Below are positions 14,961 through 23,373 of a stretch of 25,354 nucleotides of DNA, in pieces. Made by a program: the position numbers and the translations under genes. The stretch's first letter is position 1; the number at the start of each line of letters is the position of its first letter. The DNA comes from JAAYAY01 sp964429355 (lineage in GTDB: Bacteria > Planctomycetota > Planctomycetia > Pirellulales > Thermoguttaceae): the NCBI GenBank assembly GCA_964429355.1, contig CAYSCH010000099.1, positions 1-25,354 on the forward strand, in the 5' to 3' direction. The notes under the pieces are model-generated. The model was given only the letters and a program-made list of their open reading frames with translations, ran no database searches and had not been told where the DNA came from.

Positions 14961-15060
14961 AAGCAGTGCCCCACACGATGCCAACCGGTGTGCCACGCCC
15001 TGCTTGTTGGCTGTGCCGCCGCCAAAGCGCGAACTGTAGGAGTTATTCTTTCGCTCTGCC
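14961..15060 (+). repeat. Dispersed 100-base repeat, copy A
   Basis: Starts AAGCAGTGCC, contains TGTGCCACG.CCTGCTTGTTGG and GTGCCGCCGCCAAA, ends TTCTTTCGCTCT. It matches the stretch 20078-20178 at roughly four positions in five, in the same orientation. The middle can form an imperfect hairpin around TGCTTGTT. Confidence 0.75.
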
Positions 15061-15151
15061 TTGGCCCCTGGGCCGGGACTGCATGTCGTTTCTGAGAACT
15101 CAGGCGGTGCCGATAAACCCTCAGGAACCACTGTGATTGGAGAGAAGTCGC

Positions 15152-16643
15152 ATGAACGTCAAACCGAGGCAAAACTTCTACCGGGTCGTCCGGACTCTGC
15201 TCGTGTCGGCCGTCGGCGGCGCTGCTTTTGCCGCTTGCCTGTCTCAGTGCGCCGGCGGAACAGGTGTCGTCTCCTGGCCGGCCCCGGCCGGCGAGGCCCT
15301 TTCCGAACACTACGAATTGCTGGTCGACGGCCAGGCGGTCCCCGTCTATGCCTGCCGGGTATCCGCGGTTCCCTTCAATCAGGTCTGGCCAGGGTATCAG
15401 CGACCTTTGGACCAGACGGAACTGGCCGGCTTCGCCTGCTGGGACATGTCCGGCCCCGTGAAGGTCGAGGTGCAGTCCCGTCGGCCGGTGCAGTCGGTCG
15501 TCGTACGGCCCGCGTCGCTCGGGATCCATCCGACCGTCGAAAAGGACCGTATTTCGTTTTCCCTGGACCGCCCCGGCCCGGTGATTGTCGAGGTGAATGG
15601 TCCGCACCATGCGCTGCATCTGTTTGCCAGCCCACCCGAAAAAGATCCGCCCGCCGCCGACACCCAGGGCGTGCGCTACTTCGGCCCCGGAGTTCACCAC
15701 GTGGGGAAGATCGAGTTGCACAGCAACGAAACCGTCTATCTCGCCGGGGGTTCGGTCGTCTATGGCAGCATCAGTGCCGACGGCGCGTCGAAGATCCGCA
15801 TCGCGGGCCGCGGGATCCTCGACGTCAGCCCCTTTCCACGCGGCGAGGGTGGCGGCGCCATTCGCCTCTCGGATTGTTCCGAGGTGACGGTCGACGGGAT
15901 CGTGATGCGCGATNNNNNNNNNNGTCGGCCTGTGGCGCTACAACGCCGATGGGATCGACGTCTGCAACAGTCAGGATGTCGAGGTTCGCGATTGCTTTGT
16001 TCGCGCCTTCGACGATGCGCTCGTCATCAAGGGCCTGAAGTTCGATGCCAACTCGTTCGACGATCGGCCGGTGCAGAATGTCCTCTTCACCCGGTGCGTG
16101 GTGTGGTGCGACTGGGGACGGGCAATGGAGATCGGAGCCGAAACCTGCACGCCGGAAATCGCAAACATCGTCTTCAAAGACTGCGACATCGTCCGCACAA
16201 CGCACATCGCCATGGACATCCAGCACGGTGACCGGGCCGCAATCCGCGATATCCGCTTCGAAAACATCCGGGTGGAGATCGACCAGTGGAACCCGCCTCC
16301 CCGCATGCAAGGCGGGCCGGACGAGAAGTACGTGGCCGATAGCCAGGACCGTTACTGCCCGACGCTGATGGAAATCGTGATCCGCAAGAACAATTACTCC
16401 AAAGACCAGCAGCGAGGGACGGTACGCCAGGTCGTCTTCAACGACATCGCCGTCACCAGCTCCCAGGTTCCCCCATCGTCATTCCGCGGTTTCGATGCCG
16501 AACATCCGGTCGATGGTGTCACCATCGCCAACTTGCGATTAAGCGGCCAGACCATCCGAAATGCCCAGGAGGCCGGCCTGAACATCGGACCCCATGTCCA
16601 TGGCGTGCAGTTCTCCCAAACGGAGCCGTCTCCGCCGCGCTGA
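15152..16643 (+). CDS. Exported beta-helix glycoside hydrolase (GH28/GH49-like), interrupted by scaffold gap
   Basis: One gene read in two frames because ten N at 15914-15923 stand for a gap of unknown size. The first part (254 residues) has an export signal (RTLLVSAVGGAAFAA), a beta-sandwich segment, and the start of a right-handed beta-helix: VRYFGPGVHHVGKIELHSNE, TVYLAGGSVVYGSI. After the gap the frame continues VGLWRYNADGIDVCN, FDDALVIKG and the rest of the helix, ending at 16643. NADGID and DD are the catalytic aspartate motifs of clan GH-N (GH28 polygalacturonases and GH49 dextranases). Homologous proteins lead me to expect around 20 residues lost in the gap. ATG at 15152 has GGAGAG seven bases upstream. 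The next gene, also an exported hydrolase, follows by 191 bases, suggesting joint polysaccharide use. Confidence 0.85.
15914..15923. other. Scaffold gap (10 N)
   Basis: Ten ambiguous bases inside the beta-helix hydrolase gene. The frames on the two sides do not agree with a gap of ten, so the real length must be a multiple of three. Confidence 0.95.
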
Positions 16644-16652
16644 TCCCCGCCG

Positions 16653-16685
16653 GTGGCACGTCCCTGGTCGCGCGTGGCACGTCCC
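16653..16685 (+). repeat. Short direct repeat between the two hydrolase genes
   Basis: GTGGCACGTCCC occurs at 16653-16664 and at 16674-16685, nine bases apart, in the gap after the beta-helix gene. Function unknown. Confidence 0.6.
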
Positions 16686-16834
16686 GGAGCGCAGCGAAGG
16701 GCGTGGTTTGTGTAATCAGCGCCCCTGGTCGCCCCCGCTCGCGTTCCGTGTTTTGTCTGTTAGTTTTCGCCGAAGTGGCTTTGCGATCCGATGTATTGAT
16801 AAAACCTGGTCGAAAAGAATCGGAGGCCTGGTCC

Positions 16835-19741
16835 ATGAATGCTCTATGGTCGATGCTGGTTGCCGTGGCTGCTGCGACGGGTGGAGACTCGGCAGCCTCG
16901 CCGCAGTTGAACCCGGATGCCGCCTTGCTTGTGCTGACATCGGGCAACACGCAGATGGATGTGTCCCTGCGCTGCCCGCAGGTTCACTTGGCGGATGGGT
17001 TGGGCTCGTTCGGCGGCGAGCTGCCCACGAACATCGGCCACCCCGATCAATCGCAAGCGGCCTGGGAGTGCCGCTATCAACCCGTCACGCTCCCTGGCGG
17101 CACGGTGCTGGAACGCGTGCTCTGCGCAGAGTGGTCTTCCCCGGAGGGCGTGTTGCGCAAGTGGCTGCGTTTGCGCCCGGCGGCTGGTGACACCGCCGTA
17201 AAGGTCGACGAGATTGTGCTCGAAACACTCGATGCGTCGAAGTTGACACGCGAGTTCTGGCCTGTTCCTCCGCAGAGCTACCCGCTGTTCTTGGACAGCT
17301 TCTTCGCGGGTATCGAGTTTCCCGCGGCCGCCACGCGGGTGGAGGGCAGCCGGGCGATCCTGGGGCATCGCCCGCTGTGCACGCTTGTGCCGAACGCGTG
17401 GTATGAAAGTCGCCGTGCGGTGTACGGCCCCGCTCCAGCCGGCGGTGAGGTGCTGGCATTCCATCGCTATATCGAACGGCACCGCCCCGCGCCCAAGGGC
17501 ATGCACTTCAACTACAACTCGTGGTGGACCTCCCCTGTGCCGTTCAGCGAGTCGGATATCCTTGGGCTGATGAAACAGTTCGAAGAGCATCTCTACCAAC
17601 GGCGTGGTGTCGCGCTGGACTCCTTCACGATCGACATGGGCTGGTCGGACCCGCACGGTGTGTGGGACATCGACCGTCAGATGTTCCCTGACGAATTCGC
17701 CAGGATCCAGGCGGGTGCGGAAGCGATGGGTTCCCGGCTCGGACTGTGGACGTCGCCATCCTCCTGCTACCCGCCGGCCGTAGATCCCCAATGGGCGCTC
17801 GATCATGGCTACGAGAGTGCCGGCAAGAACATGCTCAGCCTGGCTGGTGAGAAATACCGCAACAAGTACGCCTCCTCGATCGCGGATTACACGGCGCGAT
17901 TCAAGCTCGCTCAGATCAAACTGGATGGACTCTATCTCGGCGGCCCCGACTTCCTGGCCGGCCAGTGGCCCTCAGAAGCCACCGCCGCCGGTGCTGTGGA
18001 GGCATTCGATCGCATCCGTGCAGCCGGTCCGGATGCGTGGCTCGAGGCAACCTATAGCGCTTATGCCAGCCCCTGGTGGCTCTTCCACGTCAATTCGGTG
18101 ATCGGCAGTTTTGGCGACGATTCACCCCACGGCCGGGTCCCCTGCCCTGTCTATCGCGAGAGCTATACCACCGCGCGTGACTACTGCAACCTGCTCGGCG
18201 CCGACCGGCTCCCATCGCCGATTCCGGCTCAGGAAGTGCTCGGCATCATCCATCAGAGCGACGACTCGTTCATGAATGATGCGGTTACCACGGCCCTCCG
18301 CGGACACGCGTTCATTTCCCTCTACGTGAATCCCAAGTACATGAATGACGAGCGCTACACGATGTTGGCCCGGCTCATGACCTGGTCCCGCGAAAACGCC
18401 GACTTGCTCACTGCGCCCAGCACGCTTCCCCTGCGCCCTGCTACCTGGCTGCGCGAGGGTATCCCGCCCATGACCTACGCCGCACCCATGCCGCGCGAAC
18501 CCTATGGCTATGCCCATTGGGGTACCGATCGGGGACTTGTGCTGTTGCGCAATCCCTGGGTGGAGAAGCAGTCGTATACCCTCTCTGTCGACCGGGCGAT
18601 ACAGGCTCCCCTTCACGCCGTGAGCTTGTATCCCGAACCGCGTCTGTATGGGGAAGAGTTGAAGTCGGGCGTGCCTGTGACGATCTCGCTCGCCCCTTAT
18701 GAAACGATCCTGCTGTCGTTCGCCGCCGGTGCAGCCCCACCAGGACTGCCTCCCGCGGCAGAAACGATTGGCACGGCCCTTCCCGCTGCCGTAACACCCG
18801 CAAAGACAACCATCCAGCGCGTGGTCTATGAGCAAGCCGGTGACCCCTTCGGAGCCGACTACACGTCGCTGGCCCCGCCGTCCGGCAAAGCCATCGAGAT
18901 CAGCACAGATTTCGCGATCACCAGGTCCGCCGGAAACCCTCGTGTGCGAGTCCTGGCCTTGCTGGAAGGCAAATCGGTGCCCGACGCATCCGGCACACTG
19001 ACCGCCAACGGGCAAGACATCCCCCTCCAGTCGAGTCGTTCCGATGCTGGGTTTGTGGCGACCGGTGCGCCCGCGCCGGAATGCTGGCACTTTCTCCAGG
19101 GCACGGTGCCCGAGTCCGCAACAGAAATCTCCCTCCGGCTGAGCGTTCAGGATCCCGAGTGCAGCGCCTCGATCTGGCTCATGGCCGACAAACCCGGCCA
19201 GTGCGAGGCACTGCCCAATTCTCTCCCCTCACCGGAACGTATCTCCCTCGATAGCGCCTGCGTTCTGCCGGCCACACCTTTGACGAGTGTGTCCGAAGAA
19301 ATACGCAAGACAGCCGCCGTGGAGAAAATTGACGGCGTATTCCTCGACACCCTCGAACCGGCGGCCAAGACTCAGGGCTGGGGCACGCTGCAAAAGAACC
19401 GTAGTGTGTGGGAGCGAGAGATGACCATCGGTGGAAAACGCTTTCGCCGAGGCCTCGGGACGCACTCCAACAGCGAGATTGTCTACAAACTTGACGGCAC
19501 GTATCGCCGCTTTCAAGCTTGGGCCGGCCCCGACACGGCCACTTACGGAACACTCGGTTTCACCGTGATCGTGGACGGCGAAAAACGCTGGGAGTCCGGC
19601 AAGATGGTCCGCGGCGATCCGCCCCAACAGGTCGATGTCGACATCACCGGTGCCCGCGAACTGCGGCTGCTCGTCGACGACGCCGGCAACGGCATCTCGG
19701 GCGATCATGCCGATTGGGCCGACGCCCGGTTGTTGCGATAA
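16835..19741 (+). CDS. Exported GH36/melibiase-like glycosidase with C-terminal NPCBM domain
   Basis: A 968-residue protein. A short signal peptide (MNALWSMLVAVAAATGG) is followed by a beta-sandwich domain, then a TIM barrel starting MHFNYNSWWTSP (about 220), with FTIDMGWSDPHG, GSRLGLWTSPSS and the candidate nucleophile D364 in LAQIKLDGLYLGG, the position of the nucleophilic Asp in alpha-galactosidase-type families GH27/GH36. SVIGSFGDDSPHG may hold the acid/base. A beta-rich segment follows, and an NPCBM carbohydrate-binding domain closes the chain (about 835-968: LDTLEPAAKTQGWGTLQKNR, RGLGTHSNSEIVYKLDG, DHADWADARLL). The ATG at 16835 has GGAGG eight bases upstream. Substrate is inferred as an alpha-galactoside-like glycan; family assignment within the clan is uncertain. 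Confidence 0.8.
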   Translation: MNALWSMLVAVAAATGGDSAASPQLNPDAALLVLTSGNTQMDVSLRCPQVHLADGLGSFGGELPTNIGHPDQSQAAWECRYQPVTLPGGTVLERVLCAEWSSPEGVLRKWLRLRPAAGDTAVKVDEIVLETLDASKLTREFWPVPPQSYPLFLDSFFAGIEFPAAATRVEGSRAILGHRPLCTLVPNAWYESRRAVYGPAPAGGEVLAFHRYIERHRPAPKGMHFNYNSWWTSPVPFSESDILGLMKQFEEHLYQRRGVALDSFTIDMGWSDPHGVWDIDRQMFPDEFARIQAGAEAMGSRLGLWTSPSSCYPPAVDPQWALDHGYESAGKNMLSLAGEKYRNKYASSIADYTARFKLAQIKLDGLYLGGPDFLAGQWPSEATAAGAVEAFDRIRAAGPDAWLEATYSAYASPWWLFHVNSVIGSFGDDSPHGRVPCPVYRESYTTARDYCNLLGADRLPSPIPAQEVLGIIHQSDDSFMNDAVTTALRGHAFISLYVNPKYMNDERYTMLARLMTWSRENADLLTAPSTLPLRPATWLREGIPPMTYAAPMPREPYGYAHWGTDRGLVLLRNPWVEKQSYTLSVDRAIQAPLHAVSLYPEPRLYGEELKSGVPVTISLAPYETILLSFAAGAAPPGLPPAAETIGTALPAAVTPAKTTIQRVVYEQAGDPFGADYTSLAPPSGKAIEISTDFAITRSAGNPRVRVLALLEGKSVPDASGTLTANGQDIPLQSSRSDAGFVATGAPAPECWHFLQGTVPESATEISLRLSVQDPECSASIWLMADKPGQCEALPNSLPSPERISLDSACVLPATPLTSVSEEIRKTAAVEKIDGVFLDTLEPAAKTQGWGTLQKNRSVWEREMTIGGKRFRRGLGTHSNSEIVYKLDGTYRRFQAWAGPDTATYGTLGFTVIVDGEKRWESGKMVRGDPPQQVDVDITGARELRLLVDDAGNGISGDHADWADARLLR

Positions 19742-20177
19742 CAGTCCGGTGTTGGAGTCCAGCCTTTAGGCTGTCTTCTGCACGCCGAATCGCGGACTCC
19801 AACGATCGCCAACCTCGCCTTTGAGTTTGACAGACCACTGGTGCCAGGCGAAAGATCATTCATGTCCTGACGAATCTTTCTGGTCCCGGCGGCAGACTGC
19901 CATCAGTGACAGCGGACTATCGACAGAAGCGCCCATCCACGAGTTGGATAGATTCGGTGCAATGCCCGTCTTCAAAAGGACACTTGGACACAACACCAGA
20001 AAAGAATCGAGACCCGACAGAAGAGCCGCTGCACACTGAGAAAAAAACCTTGACAGTTCATCGCACTCTTTGCGAACAAGCAGTGCCTCACAAGAGGCCC
20101 ACCGGGTGTGCCACGGCCTGCTTGTTGGCCGTGCCGCCGCCAAATCGCCAGTTGTGAGAGCTGTTCTTTCGCTCTCC
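19742..20177. other. Intergenic region with hairpins, GH36-like gene / BON gene
   Basis: About 435 bases between convergent genes with no convincing coding region. It holds a 10-base inverted repeat (19751-19803) just after the hydrolase stop and a 100-base dispersed repeat (20078-20178) reaching the stop of the BON gene. Both may serve as transcript ends. Confidence 0.5.
19751..19803. repeat. Inverted repeat with inner hairpin after the GH36-like gene
   Basis: GTTGGAGTCC (19751-19760) pairs perfectly with GGACTCCAAC (19794-19803). Inside it, AGCC-TTTA-GGCT (19761-19772) is another perfect hairpin. It starts ten bases after the stop of the hydrolase gene and could act in mRNA 3'-end formation. 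There is no T-run for a classic intrinsic terminator. Confidence 0.6.
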
Positions 20178-20178
20178 C
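20078..20178 (+). repeat. Dispersed 100-base repeat, copy B
   Basis: Same unit as at 14961-15060. Here the centre is a good hairpin, CACGGCC-TGCTTGTT-GGCCGTG. The end of the repeat touches the stop codon of the BON-domain gene. Confidence 0.75.
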
Positions 20179-20447
20179 TAAACCAAAGTGGGTGAGGCTA
20201 CCACCCCACAGACTACCTCGGCTTGGTTTTCGATCTCGACGATACCTGGAAGATCGGAAACAGCCTCTTGGGCAAGCTGCTTCTGATAGTAACTGCGCAA
20301 ACGGCCTCGCAAGTACAGAACTCCCCGCTCGTCGCATTCGCAGGTAAGTTCTCGAATGTTCGCGTGGTAGACGTTGTTGAGCCGCCTCTGGGCCGCTCGG
20401 GTGAGTTCGTCGGGGGAAGTTGGTCCCGTCGTTGGCGTGAGGATCAT
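20178..20447 (-). CDS. BON-domain protein
   Basis: An 89-residue protein that is essentially one BON domain: AAQRRLNNVYHANIRELTCE, RGVLYLRGRLRSYYQKQLAQ and DLPGIVEIENQAEV, matching the alpha-beta-beta-alpha-beta pattern and the conserved glycine of the family. BON domains are thought to bind phospholipid or membrane surfaces; this one has no signal peptide or membrane segment in the frame visible. The ATG at 20447 lacks a clear ribosome binding site. It stands alone, facing the GH36-like gene, with a dispersed repeat at its 3' end. Confidence 0.8.
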   Translation of the reverse strand: MILTPTTGPTSPDELTRAAQRRLNNVYHANIRELTCECDERGVLYLRGRLRSYYQKQLAQEAVSDLPGIVEIENQAEVVCGVVASPTLV

Positions 20448-20731
20448 CGGTATGTCACTGAATGGAGGAAGTTGGTGGTGATGTTAGCCTGTGGGCCACA
20501 TCCGAAGAACGCCGCCCGAGAAGCCTCCAGAACCTGGCAGAGTGCACGCTGGCGTGCGCGGCTCGAAGTGTCCCACTCTCGCTTTCCGGATTGACCTTCC
20601 CGGATGCGAGACTTGCTTAAGTCTAGACGGGCTTGCCAACTCGTCAATCGCCCACTACCAGGGGAAGTCGCCGCGATTCCATACAGTTCCTCATCGTGAC
20701 GCTCCGCGCGTGACTGGCGGAAGGAGTCGTC

Positions 20732-20860
20732 ATGGAGAAGCCCCGTGCAGTCAGCCCGTCAAACACCGGCCCCTCGCCCCTCCTCGAGCCCGCGCAGCAT
20801 CACCTCGCCAGGCACAGGGCGCTGCGACGACGCGGTCGAGGGGGCGATTGGCTATCCTGA
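20732..20860 (+). CDS. Possible 42-residue basic small protein
   Basis: An ATG at 20732 is preceded by AAGGAG at an ideal six bases and opens a 42-codon frame ending TGA at 20860. The product is Pro-rich in its first half and very Arg/His-rich in its second (HHLARHRALRRRGRGGDW). I recognise no family. The only support is the ribosome binding site and the isolated position, so this may be chance. Confidence 0.25.
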   Translation: MEKPRAVSPSNTGPSPLLEPAQHHLARHRALRRRGRGGDWLS

Positions 20861-20952
20861 TTGCCAAGAGTCGAAAGCCAGACCCATGGCCCATCGAAAA
20901 CATGCCTGACAAGTGAAAGCGAAGAGCAGAGTTATCCTCTCGGCCGGGTGGC

Positions 20953-21053
20953 CCCGGGTGATTGCTCACCCTCGGGTAGCCCAGGTTCTTGAACCCGGGA
21001 TAGACCGCAAGGCGCCACCTTCGCCCTGGCCGGAGCGATTACCAGGGCGAAGG
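20953..21053. repeat. Cluster of three hairpins
   Basis: GGGTGA-TTGC-TCACCC (20956-20971) flanked by pairing C and G runs; GGTTC-TT-GAACC (20984-20995) flanked by CCC and GGG; and a perfect 12-base stem CCTTCGCCCTGG / CCAGGGCGAAGG (21018-21029 and 21042-21053) with a 12-base loop. They lie downstream of the helicase stop at 21186 on the minus strand. No T-run follows, so a classic terminator is not shown. Confidence 0.6.
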
Positions 21054-21185
21054 GGCGCAGACGTTATTGTGAATTGCCAAAGATCGAAGGGCAGAGGGTC
21101 AGAGGGTCAGAAGTCAGAGGGGCAGCTTGGCCGTTGCCCGCGCTTTGTGGTTGTCGGCGGTGCTCTTGGCGGGACTATCTCGCCT

Positions 21186-23300
21186 TCACTTCAATACTGG
21201 GTCAACACGTCCGTGCCCCTCTCCCTGCACAAGGTCATCCAGAAACTCCGACCCCGGTTCCACGCCTGTCACCAGGAGGTTGTCTCTGGCACGGGTGCAG
21301 GCCACGTAGAGGAGCTGGCGCTCGGTGTCGTAGACATCTTGAAGATCGGCCTCGTCGCCGACGGTTTCGATACGCTCCTGCAAAGGGATGATTTCATCGT
21401 CGCAGGCCATGACGGCCACGGCGCGAAATTCGAGGCCTTTGGCCAGGTGCATCGTGCTGATCGACACGTGGCCGCTGGCGGTTTCGACGTGTTCGTCAAG
21501 GATCTTGACAGGAACGCCCGCGGTCTCGGCGGCCGCCTTGGCACGGTCGAACTGGGCGGGCGAGCGGACGAAGACTCCGATTTCGTGGGGCAGTACGCCG
21601 GCCTTGATTTGCTCAGAAAGCCAGCCGGCTACGAGCCCGGTTTCTTCGCTTTCGCTGTTCAGGACCCGGATTATGGGCGGCGGGCCGTTGAAGACCGAGA
21701 CGGTGTCGCTCCGGTCCTCGCGGTTTTCGTCCACGTCGACGACCGTGGGGCCGAGCAGGCGGTCGGCCTGCATGCGGATTTGGTGCGAGGTGCGATAGTT
21801 GACGCGGAGCGTCCGGGATCGGCCGCGAATGTCGATACCGAGAGTTTTCCAGGAAAAGGGCTGCTGGAAGATGCGTTGGCCAAGATCGCCAGCGAAGAAG
21901 AGGGCGCCCGCGCGGTCAGCGCCGAGGGCGGCGAAGAATCGCAGATGGGCGACACTGATATCTTGCGATTCGTCGACAACCGCGAAGTCGAAGGGCGGAT
22001 TCTTGCCCCTGGCAAGCTCGGCCGCCAGCCGGGTGAACAGGCCGGCATGGGTGATCTTGTTACTGGCGGCGAGGGCGGAAGAGACTCGCTCGAAGATCGA
22101 CCAGAGCACTTCGCGCTGTGCGGCGGGCAGCCGGGTCTTCCGGCCGAGCCGGGCCACGTCGCGATAGGCTTCCCAGGTCTGCAACTGCCAGGCGTCGACC
22201 ACCTGTTCCCATTCGGTGAGGAGGAATTGCAGGCTGAACTTGTGACCGCCGACGCCCGCCGATGCCTGGCGGAGCAGTTCACGAAGCTCGTCACGACCGG
22301 CAAAGGTGACCTTGCCGAAATGCGATTTCGCCAGCCGCAGGGCGATACTGTCGAGGGAATGGACCTCAATCCGCTCGGCGAGCCGTGGCTCGCTTGATAC
22401 CAGTCGCATTAGCCGAGTCCGCAGGGCGCTGGCCAGGGTATCGGTGAATGTGGTGAGCAGAACTCGGGCGTCGGGATTGATGCGGGCGAGGTGGGCGGCA
22501 CGGTGCAAGGCCACGATCGTTTTGCCCGTGCCCGCGGAGCCGGAAACGCGGGCGGGCCCGTTGTAGTCGCGCTGGACCCATTGGCTCTGCTCGGGGTGGA
22601 GGAAGACGATCCACTTTTCCCAGGGGAATTCGAGAGCGCGTTGGAGTTCTTCGAGATTGGTCATCACGCGGAAGCGCCGCTGGGCGTCCGGGTGATCGAA
22701 GGGGCTGGCGTCGGGCGCGACGCGCTTGGTCGCCCTCGGTTTGCCGCCGGTTGCCAGTTCGAGCACCGCCTCAGCCGCCTCGGCCGGCAGGTGATCGGCG
22801 AGTGTCAGGAGGGTTTCTTCCGTGGCAGAACGGACATCGCCAAGCCATTCGGCAGGCACGCCGTAGCCCAGCAGTTCCTCTTCAGAGACATGCGCCAAGG
22901 GCAGACTGGCGGCAGGCGCTCGCTTCGGTGCCTCAGTTCCCACATACGACGGGACCACCACCTCCTGGACCGTCTCGCGAATCTCCACCAACTGGGCAGC
23001 GCCGGTCTTGGGATGGGTTTGCAGCTTCCGGCACTCGGCCCACTGGTAGGCCTTGTCGTGGTGGTCGACGTAGCAGAGGAGGAGGCTGGATGACGTCTTA
23101 TGAACAATCAGCCGCACGTCGGCGCCGACCCGCACGGACCAGAAGTTCTTGTCCTTGGCCTTGGCGAGCTTGTGGAAGCTCATGCCCGGACTGGCCGGGT
23201 TCAACTGCAAGTCGAAGGCCGTGGTCTTGANNNNNNNNNNCAGGCGCGCAAGGCTGTCGGTGAATGTGTCGGCAATCAGGAAGTCCATAGGAGCGGTCAC
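21186..23300 (-). CDS. SF1 (UvrD/Rep-type) helicase with N-terminal RelE/ParE-like domain
   Basis: About 704 residues as assembled, with a ten-N scaffold gap near codon 21. Residues 5-95 look like a RelE/ParE/HigB toxin fold: MSFHKLAKAKDKNFWSVRV, GADVRLIVHKT, LLCYVDHHDKAYQWAE. A linker leads to a superfamily 1A helicase core: Walker A SGSAGTGKT (K260), motif Ia LLTTFTDTLA, motif II VVDESQD (443-447), motif III GDLGQRIF, motif IV NYRTSHQIR, motif V STMHLAKGLE (615-624) and motif VI LLYVACTRARD. All helicase motifs look intact, so it should translocate on DNA with ATP. Start: GTG at 23300 (AGGA just upstream) or ATG at 23288. The context (methyltransferase, unknown small proteins) suggests a defence role. 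Confidence 0.88.
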   Translation of the reverse strand: MTAPMDFLIADTFTDSLARLXXXXKTTAFDLQLNPASPGMSFHKLAKAKDKNFWSVRVGADVRLIVHKTSSSLLLCYVDHHDKAYQWAECRKLQTHPKTGAAQLVEIRETVQEVVVPSYVGTEAPKRAPAASLPLAHVSEEELLGYGVPAEWLGDVRSATEETLLTLADHLPAEAAEAVLELATGGKPRATKRVAPDASPFDHPDAQRRFRVMTNLEELQRALEFPWEKWIVFLHPEQSQWVQRDYNGPARVSGSAGTGKTIVALHRAAHLARINPDARVLLTTFTDTLASALRTRLMRLVSSEPRLAERIEVHSLDSIALRLAKSHFGKVTFAGRDELRELLRQASAGVGGHKFSLQFLLTEWEQVVDAWQLQTWEAYRDVARLGRKTRLPAAQREVLWSIFERVSSALAASNKITHAGLFTRLAAELARGKNPPFDFAVVDESQDISVAHLRFFAALGADRAGALFFAGDLGQRIFQQPFSWKTLGIDIRGRSRTLRVNYRTSHQIRMQADRLLGPTVVDVDENREDRSDTVSVFNGPPPIIRVLNSESEETGLVAGWLSEQIKAGVLPHEIGVFVRSPAQFDRAKAAAETAGVPVKILDEHVETASGHVSISTMHLAKGLEFRAVAVMACDDEIIPLQERIETVGDEADLQDVYDTERQLLYVACTRARDNLLVTGVEPGSEFLDDLVQGEGHGRVDPVLK
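23231..23240. other. Scaffold gap (10 N)
   Basis: Ten ambiguous bases in the first codons of the helicase gene, between SLARL and KTTAFDLQLNP. The assembled spacing happens to keep the frame. Similar proteins that I recall have about eight residues here, so some bases may be missing. Confidence 0.95.
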
Positions 23301-23373
23301 CAGTTCCTATTGGTTGCGTAACTTCGTGATGCCTCGCACGGAATTCCTGTGCCGCGTCGATGACAAAAGTCTC

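Larger units (their letters stand above)
14565..15151. other. Repeat-rich intergenic region, sigma factor / beta-helix hydrolase
   Basis: About 590 bases with no convincing gene. It holds an imperfect 60-base tandem duplication (14831-14940) and a 100-base dispersed repeat (14961-15060) described separately, plus the GGAGAG binding site for the gene starting at 15152. Open frames across it have no protein-like pattern. Confidence 0.5.
20448..21185. other. Gene-poor stretch with hairpin cluster
   Basis: About 740 bases between the BON gene and the helicase gene. Apart from one possible 42-codon reading frame at 20732-20860 I see no gene. It holds three hairpins at 20953-21053 and a short run of TCAGAGG-like repeats at about 21089-21121. 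Confidence 0.5.

Noticed and set aside
15061..16038. Frame spanning the N run at 15914 as one protein of 325 residues
   Set aside because: An artefact of reading through a placeholder gap in a frame that is not the beta-helix frame on the left; only the right-hand part has unrelated shadow sequence.
20444..20647. 67-codon minus-strand frame upstream of the BON gene
   Set aside because: No ribosome binding site or protein-like pattern, and it overlaps the BON start.
21089..21121. Short TCAGAGG-like repeats considered as a CRISPR or iteron array
   Set aside because: Units are only seven to eight bases, irregular and without spacers; simple low-complexity sequence.
20913..22397. 494-codon open frame on the plus strand
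   Set aside because: It is the mirror of the helicase gene and of non-coding DNA; no domain pattern.
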